This document shows positions 58,414 to 64,000 of a stretch of 64,000 nucleotides of DNA, one piece after another. Source of the DNA: Paenibacillus mangrovi (lineage in GTDB: Bacteria; Bacillota; Bacilli; Paenibacillales; Paenibacillaceae). Every line of letters begins with the position of its first letter. Within the stretch, counting starts at the first letter, position 1. Both the position numbers and the translations under genes were made by a program. Location of the stretch: the NCBI RefSeq assembly GCF_022898935.1, contig NZ_JALIRP010000002.1, positions 682,001 through 746,000 of the forward strand, read 5' to 3'. The notes below the pieces were generated by a model. The model was not told the DNA's origin and searched no databases. It was given only the letters and a program-made list of their open reading frames with translations.

Positions 58414-58728
58414 CTACCGCTGAGCAGACACTTTTTGACTGCGTGCCTCAGCCTCATGCTCCGTCCGTTTTTTTAAAATCACTTTCCGGATGCTTTCCAC
58501 GGATAAATGATAGGTTTTCGTCAAATATTCCACCGAATGACCGCTGCAGTGAAGATTATAAATCTCTTCATTTCTGCGCTCGATCATCTGTCTGGTGCCG
58601 CTGTTGACTCCCCAACCGACACGCTCATTGCTTTTCTTGGGAATGTAAATCAGCTCACCCTCGATATGCTTCTGAAGCTCCTTCAGCAATCTAGGGGGCA
58701 GAACATCCCTCCCATTTCTGTAATTCAC
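58414..58728 (-). CDS. CD3324 family helix-turn-helix protein
   Basis: 104 residues from a GTG at 58728, with AAGGAGG about 9 bases upstream. Begins MNYRNGRDVLPPRLLKELQK and has HIEGELIYIPKK then WGVNSGTRQ, the hallmarks I recall for the CD3324 family of Mor-like small DNA-binding proteins. A helix-turn-helix is visible near the end (VEYLTKTYHLSVESIRKVI). Its role is not known. A 31-codon ORF with a better ribosome site overlaps its first codons in another frame, suggesting translational control. Confidence 0.85.
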   Translation of the reverse strand: MNYRNGRDVLPPRLLKELQKHIEGELIYIPKKSNERVGWGVNSGTRQMIERRNEEIYNLHCSGHSVEYLTKTYHLSVESIRKVILKKRTEHEAEARSQKVSAQR

Positions 58729-58786
58729 GATAAACGTCCTCCTTAAACGGATGTTGGTTCCGACCTGCTTGTTTAGCGTTGAACAT
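58691..58786 (-). CDS. Leader ORF of 31 codons overlapping the CD3324-type gene
   Basis: ATG at 58786, seven bases after GGAGGGAG, an ideal ribosome site; stop TAG at 58693-58691. Begins MFNAKQAGRNQHPFKED and ends with WEGCSAP. The ribosome site of the CD3324 gene (AAGGAGG) lies inside this ORF and the two overlap by 38 bases in different frames. Ribosomes translating it would run over the CD3324 start region, so it could couple or block translation of that gene. No homology recognised. Confidence 0.5.
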   Translation of the reverse strand: MFNAKQAGRNQHPFKEDVYRELQKWEGCSAP

Positions 58787-58828
58787 TTTATCGCTCCCTC
58801 CTTTCAAAGTATGTATCGTGTATTTTAA

Positions 58829-58899
58829 AAAGGTAATTAGGGAGACCGAAATCGGCCTCCCTGCACTTTGCGACTTCCGCTTTAGGCGGAAACCACCTC
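58829..58899 (-). terminator. Two hairpins after the TetR gene of cassette 2
   Basis: On the minus strand a TTCCGC/GCGGAA stem is followed by AGGGAGGCCGA/TCGGTCTCCCT and then ACCTTTTT. The second hairpin looks like an intrinsic terminator between the SDR-TetR cassette and the CD3324 gene. Confidence 0.6.
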
Positions 58900-59022
58900 G
58901 TAATTTGTGATCAAAATTGCATCAGCTCCTTTCTTTAGGAAGTTGTCGGCCGTCCGACACCTTTATTAACTCATATTTGGAGCTTCGCTTCAAGCGAAAG
59001 AACAAGTATATACGTTCTTTAC

Positions 59023-59619
59023 CTACATTTTTCGGATCATCCTCATGAAGACGTCCACCTGACTGAACCAGAAATCTTCGCCGAACGGGCTCTCCTGCAG
59101 CATTAAACCTGTAATGGCAGAAAAGTAGCACAGCAGCAGACTTCCCGGGTCTCCTTCGTAAAATTCGCCCTCCTCTTGGCCTTTGACGAAAATGGGGACT
59201 ATACGCCCGATCGTCTTCTCCGGGGAATGCTGCTTGATGAGCTGTTTCGCCGTTTCCGGCGCATCATCCGATACCTGAACCTGGCGGATCAGCAAAAAGT
59301 ACAACCGGTTCTCAGGATCAAGCATTACCCTCGTAAATGCTCTGATCTGCTCAGACGGCGAGCCTGGAAGCTCGTGGATCCGGTCCAGCGCAGACTCGGA
59401 TTCTGCGAGCGCTTCCTGCACAAGTTCGGTATAAAGCTCTTCCTTGGATGAAAAATACCTGTAAGATAGTCCCTGGCTGATGCCAGCTTCCGCGGCAATG
59501 GAACTCATCTTCGTTCCGGTAATGCCTTGCAGTGCAAACACCTTCAGTGCCGCTTTCTTAATTTGCAATTTGCGTTCCTCTTGAATCCGTTCAAGCTGGT
59601 GATCGGTTAATGGTGACAA
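59023..59619 (-). CDS. TetR/AcrR family transcriptional regulator (cassette 2)
   Basis: 198 residues from a TTG at 59619 (GGAG 11 bases upstream). Helix-turn-helix (about 17-63; LQGITGTKMSSIAAEAGISQ and YRYFSSKEELY). It is clearly related to the TetR protein at 12184-12774 over the whole length: both begin MSPL, share the DNA-binding helix AAEAG-S-GL-YRYF-SK, and carry KGQE-GEF--GDP near residue 150. It lies 93 bases downstream of the SDR gene on the same strand; an operator matching that of cassette 1 sits upstream of the SDR gene. Inducer unknown. Confidence 0.92.
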   Translation of the reverse strand: MSPLTDHQLERIQEERKLQIKKAALKVFALQGITGTKMSSIAAEAGISQGLSYRYFSSKEELYTELVQEALAESESALDRIHELPGSPSEQIRAFTRVMLDPENRLYFLLIRQVQVSDDAPETAKQLIKQHSPEKTIGRIVPIFVKGQEEGEFYEGDPGSLLLCYFSAITGLMLQESPFGEDFWFSQVDVFMRMIRKM

Positions 59620-59712
59620 GCCTATTTCAACTCCATTCTTCTCATAAATCTTAACCTCTTACTTCTCTAGTTCCATTGTATGGCTGCAGTCATAAGGCTT
59701 CAAGTGTGGTAA

Positions 59713-60636
59713 TTAGGAAAAGACGCTGTTGATCTGATGTTCACTAATTTCCCAAAGCCGCGCCGCACTTTCCGGATCCTGGGCAGCTTTGGAGGTAATC
59801 CCCAAGATCATATCTCTGTAATAATTGCCGCTTTGGCCCGTCAGCTCAGGGGATTCCGCAAGCCAAACAAGCGTTTCAGCCCCTTTTTCCGGTGTACGGG
59901 AGAAAGGTTTCATGCAGGCCATCGTTATCTTCGCGAGGAAGCCATTGTTCATGTTAAAGTTTGTTGATACAAGTCCCGGATCAAAGCAATTGACACTTAC
60001 GCCGGTACCCTGCAGTCTTTTGGCAAGCTCCACCGTATTTAAAAGATTCGCCAGCTTGGTCTCGCCGTAACGGACATTGGCACCTCCTAAGAATTTTCTG
60101 AACGGGCTGTATAAACGGCTGCCATCCAAATCCTCATAATCGATACCGTTTCTCACCATTTTATGGCCATGGGAAGAAGTGAAGATAATCCGTGACTCTC
60201 CATTTTCCTTTAACCGATCAAGCAGAAGTGTTGTAAGCAAAAAGGGACCCAAATGATTCACAGCCCAGGTCATTTCAAAATGGTCTTCACTTAAGCATCT
60301 ATGGACATAAAAAGCACCGGCGTTGTTGATCAGCACATCGATACGCGGGCACTTATGAAGAATTTCTTCAGCAGCCCTCTTAACCGAATGTAATGAGCCC
60401 ATATCGGCGATAAAAATATCAATATGCACATGGCTGAGACCGCTTTCCCGTCGAATCTCCTCGGCGACTGCCAACGCTCTGTCTTTGTTCCGGGCAATGA
60501 GCCCGAGTCTTGCTCCATCCTTTGCCAGGACATGTGCCGCAGCAAGCCCTATTCCGTTCGTTGCCCCTGTAATAAGCACATATTTGTTTCTAATCGTCCA
60601 AGGCAAAACCGCCGTTTCTTTGTTAACATTCATCAT
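59713..60636 (-). CDS. Short-chain dehydrogenase/reductase
   Basis: 307 residues from the ATG at 60636, chosen because GGAGGGG is 5 bases upstream; an in-frame extension to 60675 crosses the operator. Rossmann GATNGIGLA (about 22-30), NNAGA (about 103-107), catalytic Ser in FTSSHGHK and Tyr-x3-Lys in YGETKLANL. Resembles retinol-dehydrogenase-like or YxjF-type SDRs. Cofactor and substrate unknown. First gene of the SDR-TetR cassette, with a TetR-type operator at its promoter. Probably a xenobiotic or lipid carbonyl reductase induced by the regulator's ligand, by analogy only. Confidence 0.88.
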   Translation of the reverse strand: MMNVNKETAVLPWTIRNKYVLITGATNGIGLAAAHVLAKDGARLGLIARNKDRALAVAEEIRRESGLSHVHIDIFIADMGSLHSVKRAAEEILHKCPRIDVLINNAGAFYVHRCLSEDHFEMTWAVNHLGPFLLTTLLLDRLKENGESRIIFTSSHGHKMVRNGIDYEDLDGSRLYSPFRKFLGGANVRYGETKLANLLNTVELAKRLQGTGVSVNCFDPGLVSTNFNMNNGFLAKITMACMKPFSRTPEKGAETLVWLAESPELTGQSGNYYRDMILGITSKAAQDPESAARLWEISEHQINSVFS

Positions 60637-60655
60637 ATTAACCCCTCCGTTTTTT

Positions 60656-60674
60656 TGAATGAACTGTTCATTCA
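60656..60674. promoter_or_regulatory. TetR-type operator of cassette 2
   Basis: TGAATGAAC-T-GTTCATTCA is a perfect nine-one-nine palindrome. It lies just downstream of the SDR promoter, at about the transcription start. It has the same design as the core operator of cassette 1 (TGAGTGAGT-T-ACTCACTCA), differing only at purine/purine and pyrimidine/pyrimidine positions. Confidence 0.85.
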
Positions 60675-60686
60675 TTTTCTAAAATC

Positions 60687-60716
60687 AATATATTCCGTTT
60701 TTTTTCCTTTTGTCAA
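60687..60716 (-). promoter_or_regulatory. Promoter of the SDR-TetR cassette
   Basis: Minus-strand TTGACA at 60716-60711 and TATATT at 60692-60687 with an 18-base spacer; the operator follows about 13 bases downstream of the -10. Confidence 0.65.
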
Positions 60717-60745
60717 TGGTTCATAAAAAATTATTTTTACGATTC

Positions 60746-60780
60746 AAAAAAAGAACTGCCTTTTTCAAGACAGTTCTTTC
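60746..60780 (-). terminator. Terminator of helD
   Basis: AAAGAACTG/CAGTTCTTT stem, followed on the minus strand by a T-run, 17 bases after the helD stop. Confidence 0.85.
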
Positions 60781-60797
60781 TTACGTTCCGGCCTGGC

Positions 60798-62963
60798 TTA
60801 CCAGCCAGTGACCGCTATATCTTCATGCATATCCTGCAAATAATCCGGCAAAGGACCACCATGCATCAGCCACAGCTCATGCAGCGCACGGGTGCAACCG
60901 ACGTACATCAGCTTGGCATCCCAGGCCGACGTGCCATAATGCTGCGGATCAGCACCCTCTACGATCACCGCGTCGAATTCGAGCCCTTTCGAAAGGTATA
61001 CCGGCAGGACCGAAAGTCCTCCCTCGTACGCCTTTTTCCCGCCATCAATCAAATGAAGTTCCGGCACATCTGGCAGCAGCTGATCGTACAACTCCTTCGC
61101 ATCCTTCAGTGTCCGGGTCAAAATCGCAACCGTACGGTATTCGCCTGAGGACAGCTTCTGCATCGCTTTGTGGAGGTCTCCAAGCCGCTTGTGCCCGTGA
61201 TCCTCGTATGGAATCATGCGGACCGGATTGCCGCTCCGGAAGACAGGAACCGCTAGGAGATCGCTGTTCACACCCTTTTCCAGAATGCGGTTCGCGAATT
61301 CGATGATTTCCATGGTCGACCGGTAGCTTCGGGTAAGAGCAAAATATGCTGTCTGCTCCGCCTCAAACAACGAGCTCATTTCATCCCAGCTATGAACGCC
61401 CCGGTACGCATGAATCCCCTGCGAGAGATCTCCAAGTATCGTAAAGGAATGGCCTTTAACGAACAGATCCAGCACAGCGACCTGCAGCGGCGAGAAATCC
61501 TGCGCTTCGTCAATGACAATATGGTCAAAACGCTGTTCACCCGTAATATCGTTCAGCAGATAATGCATATACAGAAGCGCTGGCAGATCTTCTTCACGGA
61601 TGATATCCTTTTTCAAATCCTTTTGCGTGGATTTCATGACGCCCTCCGGAATATCCGCAAGCAGCTCCTCAGACCAGCCTGCCTGCAGCTTCAATGCCTT
61701 AAACATCTGCTTATAAAGCACGAGCGGCTCGTATTTCGGCCATTTGGAGGCATAGGATTTTTCGCGTTGGGAGGCTTTTTTCTTCCGCTCCTTCAGCGCT
61801 GCTGCGGACGGCGACTTCTTCAGCTCCATTTCGACCCAGCGGTGAATTCTGGCCATAACCCGTTCTTTGCGCTTCGCCAGCGGATAAGGCTTGTATTCCT
61901 CGTTGAACCAGTGGAGAATCGTGCTGCGCTTCAGCACGGCACCTTCCCATGGCATAAAATCCGCTTCAGGCACCGATGCGCCCTCCATCGTCTCTAGGCA
62001 GCTGCGGATCATGTTCATAAATCGGATCGAGCCCTTGAACCGGCCAGGGACCTCATCGTTTACTTCCGGCATGCCTTCATCTGACTCGAACCAATAAGCC
62101 AACGTTTCCGATGTATCTGCTAACGGCAGCTCGATTTCGAGCAGCTTGAGCGCCCAGTCCGCAAAAGTGCTCTGCTGGATATCACCGACACCGAGTTCAG
62201 GCAGAACATCGGAAATATAATCGAGGAACATGTGGTTCGGTGCGAAAATGATCATCTTCTCAGCCGTCACCTGCTCCTTATACTGATACAGAAGATAAGC
62301 CAGACGATGCAGTGCCACGGTGGTCTTACCGCTGCCCGCTACCCCCTGGATGATGAGTGCTGTATTTTTGGCCGCGCGGATGATCTGATCCTGTTCCGCC
62401 TGAATGGTGGATACAATATCACGCAGCTTATTGTCTTTGTTCTCACCGAGCCGGTACACCAGAAATTCATCCGATACGGCCGGCTGATCACTGCTTCGAT
62501 CAAATGTATCGGATACCCGTTCCAAAATCTGTTTCCGGATGACCAGGTTGCGTTTCAAATACACCAGGCCTTCGAACGTCCCCTCCGGTGCTTCGTACGA
62601 TGCCGGATCATCACCCCCGGTGAAGGAATAAAATACGCTGGCAATCGGCGCGCGCCAGTCGATGACCATCGGCTGGTCCCCGACCTCCTCGTGATCGACA
62701 CCGATTTTCCCGATATAAAGCGGTTTGGGCTTATCTTCCTTATCCCCCTGAAAATCAAGCCGTCCGAAATAAGGCGCCGGCAGGCTTTTGGCCAGCGACT
62801 GCCTTTTCTCTTCACGTCCGGCCTCCAGAACCTGCTCCGTAAAGTCATGTCCCGTGTAGACCTCGATCCTGCGCAGACGTTCCAGCTGTTTGTCAATTTC
62901 CGCTATTGTCGCATTCAGCCTCTGTTCTTCCTCTTGATAGGCACTTTGAAAAGTTTGCTCCAA
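60798..62963 (-). CDS. helD: HelD-type RNA polymerase recycling ATPase (UvrD-like)
   Basis: 721 residues from a TTG at 62963, with AGGAGG about 9 bases upstream. An N-terminal coiled coil (about 1-60; heptad-like EEEQRLNATIAEIDKQLERL) fits the arm that HelD inserts into RNA polymerase. UvrD-like helicase motifs follow: Walker A GVAGSGKTT (207-215), IDEAQDFSPLQ motif II, GDLSQGI, and YVGCTRA near the end. HelD frees stalled RNA polymerase from DNA and recycles it. A single gene with its own terminator; the RNA polymerase contact is family knowledge. Confidence 0.93.
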   Translation of the reverse strand: MEQTFQSAYQEEEQRLNATIAEIDKQLERLRRIEVYTGHDFTEQVLEAGREEKRQSLAKSLPAPYFGRLDFQGDKEDKPKPLYIGKIGVDHEEVGDQPMVIDWRAPIASVFYSFTGGDDPASYEAPEGTFEGLVYLKRNLVIRKQILERVSDTFDRSSDQPAVSDEFLVYRLGENKDNKLRDIVSTIQAEQDQIIRAAKNTALIIQGVAGSGKTTVALHRLAYLLYQYKEQVTAEKMIIFAPNHMFLDYISDVLPELGVGDIQQSTFADWALKLLEIELPLADTSETLAYWFESDEGMPEVNDEVPGRFKGSIRFMNMIRSCLETMEGASVPEADFMPWEGAVLKRSTILHWFNEEYKPYPLAKRKERVMARIHRWVEMELKKSPSAAALKERKKKASQREKSYASKWPKYEPLVLYKQMFKALKLQAGWSEELLADIPEGVMKSTQKDLKKDIIREEDLPALLYMHYLLNDITGEQRFDHIVIDEAQDFSPLQVAVLDLFVKGHSFTILGDLSQGIHAYRGVHSWDEMSSLFEAEQTAYFALTRSYRSTMEIIEFANRILEKGVNSDLLAVPVFRSGNPVRMIPYEDHGHKRLGDLHKAMQKLSSGEYRTVAILTRTLKDAKELYDQLLPDVPELHLIDGGKKAYEGGLSVLPVYLSKGLEFDAVIVEGADPQHYGTSAWDAKLMYVGCTRALHELWLMHGGPLPDYLQDMHEDIAVTGW

Positions 62964-63246
62964 CTTCAGTTACCTCCTAAAAGTTTTGGGGACTGCTCTT
63001 ATAAATCACACTGCCGAGTCGTCCCTGCCCTGGTAAGCTGATGCTTCGTCGTGAGCCCCGTAAGCCTGCTTAGAAAGGATTTTCAGTATATCACACTATA
63101 GGTGCATTCACCATAGACCTGCACTTAAAGCGACTGGTCCTCGGCGTTTCTAAGATGGAAGTTGCCCACTTCAAAAAAACGGATTCGGCTCTTTACAAAT
63201 TTTTGCGAATCTGTATAATGAGAACCAACAAAAAACTGCATACGGA
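62964..63246. other. Intergenic region upstream of helD
   Basis: About 280 bases containing the helD promoter (minus) and the promoter of the TPP-riboswitch transcript (plus). TTTACA and TATAATG at about 63193 and 63215 on the plus strand look like a sigma-A promoter for the riboswitch. No coding gene is seen. Confidence 0.5.
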
Positions 63247-63354
63247 TGATGCACTAGGGGTGCCTTCACTGGCTGAGAGACGAAAACCGCGGGCAAAAGC
63301 GGCGACGTTAACCCTTTACACCCGATCTAGATCATACTAGCGTGGGGAAGTGCG
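63247..63354 (+). promoter_or_regulatory. TPP (thiamine pyrophosphate) riboswitch
   Basis: THI-box elements in order: CTAGGGGTGCC, GGCTGAGAG, ACCCTTTACACCCGATCTAG, and CATACTAGCGTGGGGAAGTG. Together these are the conserved core that binds TPP. It precedes a terminator and the start of ykoF, a thiamine-pathway gene, so it should shut the operon off when TPP is plentiful. Confidence 0.95.
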
Positions 63355-63419
63355 GTGAAACGGATTGCTTCTTCTTTTCTTTGGGCTTATGTCCTGAAAA
63401 CGGCTTGGAGCGTCTCACT

Positions 63420-63448
63420 AACTGCACTCTTTCGGGTGCGGTTTTTTT
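63420..63448 (+). terminator. Expression-platform terminator of the TPP riboswitch
   Basis: CTGCACTC/GGGTGCGG hairpin with a four-base loop and TTTTTTT, about 65 bases after the aptamer and 55 before ykoF. Confidence 0.85.
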
Positions 63449-63502
63449 GTATGCCAGCCGGCAGTATTTCGTTTTTCAAAAGAAAAGGAGGAACAACAAA
63501 TC

Positions 63503-64000
63503 ATGAATAACCATTTGAATGCCGCCTCATCTGCGGCTCCGTCTCCGGTAGCCTGCGGCACCAGCCGCATTGCGGGCTGCAGATTCTCCATTTATCCGAT
63601 GAGCAATAATTTTATTTCGATTATTGAGCACGCGCTGAAGGCAACCGATACTTCGAAAGTATGGATGCTTACCGATGATGTCAGCACTTGTTTGCGCGGA
63701 CGAATTTCCCACGTCTTTGATGTCGTGCATTCCATCTTTGCCCATGCTGCGGCAACCGGCGAACATGTCGTGTTCAGCGGAACGTTTTCGATTGGCTGTC
63801 CTGGGGATTCTAGTGGAGACGTATACATGTCTGAAGATGATATCCGTTTAAACGACGTAAAGTCCGGCATTGATACCTCGGCGCATTTTTCTCTTTATCC
63901 TCTTAATACACCAGGTTACATGGATATGATTGCAGAGGCGGTCAAAACCGCCGATTCGCTGGGCACCTTCTCGGGCGGCATTCATTATGCCAGCCGTCTG
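63503..64000 (+). CDS. ykoF: YkoF-type thiamine/HMP-binding protein, N-terminal part
   Basis: At least 166 codons; runs off the right edge. ATG at 63503 after AAGGAGG. The first repeat starts SRIAGCRFSIYPMSNNFISI and contains WMLTDDVSTCLRGR; a second copy begins near residue 130 (SAHFSLYPLNTPGYMDMI). YkoF has two ACT-like repeats and binds thiamine; B. subtilis ykoFEDC encodes an HMP/thiamine uptake system under a TPP riboswitch. The TPP riboswitch upstream supports the assignment. Further ykoEDC genes would lie just outside. Confidence 0.93.
   Translation, partial: MNNHLNAASSAAPSPVACGTSRIAGCRFSIYPMSNNFISIIEHALKATDTSKVWMLTDDVSTCLRGRISHVFDVVHSIFAHAAATGEHVVFSGTFSIGCPGDSSGDVYMSEDDIRLNDVKSGIDTSAHFSLYPLNTPGYMDMIAEAVKTADSLGTFSGGIHYASRL

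Noticed and set aside
62232..63041. Open frame of 269 codons on the plus strand
   Set aside because: Antisense to helD and passing into its leader; no coding signature.

Overview
The window looks like chromosomal DNA of a Paenibacillus-type Firmicute. This is inferred from gene content and control signals; no rRNA or marker comparison was possible. The signs are: strong AGGAGG-like ribosome binding sites, frequent TTG and GTG starts, Firmicute regulatory RNAs (two tandem glycine riboswitches, an alanine T-box, a TPP riboswitch), CcpA-type cre boxes, and a housekeeping cluster ordered much like Bacillus subtilis yrvN-cymR-yrvO-yrrD-yrrI-alaS-yrzL-yrrK-yrzB-yrrL-yrrN-yrrO. I see no rRNA, tRNA, CRISPR array, prophage or insertion sequence.

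Layout. 1-9.4 kb (minus strand): carbohydrate and ester hydrolysis, with the end of a cupin gene, a GH3 glucosidase under a perfect cre box, an AraC regulator fused to a GH39 glycosidase, a carboxylesterase and a type I pullulanase. 9.6-19.5 kb: a glycine/serine locus in two arms. The minus arm is sdaAB-sdaAA-gcvH and the plus arm is gcvT-gcvPA-gcvPB, each behind its own tandem glycine riboswitch. Between the arms lie a TetR gene, a frameshifted alpha/beta hydrolase and an atypical ROK gene. 19.7-23.5 kb: nfeD-flotillin with a sigma-W-like promoter, divergent from an ECF sigma/membrane-protein pair. 23.5-29.8 kb: iron alcohol dehydrogenase, galKET and a divergent AraC regulator. 29.8-33.8 kb: aldo/keto reductase, sirtuin, KDPG aldolase and KDG kinase. 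33.8-43.4 kb: acyltransferase, ilvD, VOC protein, polysaccharide deacetylase, penicillin-binding protein and chemoreceptor. 43.5-58.2 kb: conserved housekeeping block (U32 pair, mltG, two DUF1292 genes, ruvX, ireB, alaS with T-box, AI-2E protein, PRC-barrel protein, cysteine desulfurase, cymR, mnmA, rarA). 58.4-62.9 kb: CD3324-type regulator with an overlapping leader ORF, a second TetR gene with an SDR enzyme, and HelD. 63.2-64 kb: TPP riboswitch and the start of ykoF.

How parts work together. The two glycine riboswitch arms let one metabolite control glycine cleavage (GcvT, P1, P2, H) and serine deamination together. The cymR-iscS pair sits back to back with mnmA, whose tRNA thiolation uses desulfurase-derived sulfur. 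Two enzyme-TetR cassettes 46 kb apart share architecture, related regulators and near-identical palindromic operators; this is the clearest unexplained pattern in the window. Other notable points are a glycine-riboswitch terminator copy that now ends the ROK transcript, a 31-codon leader ORF overlapping the CD3324 gene, and the absence of trmR between mltG and the U32 genes.
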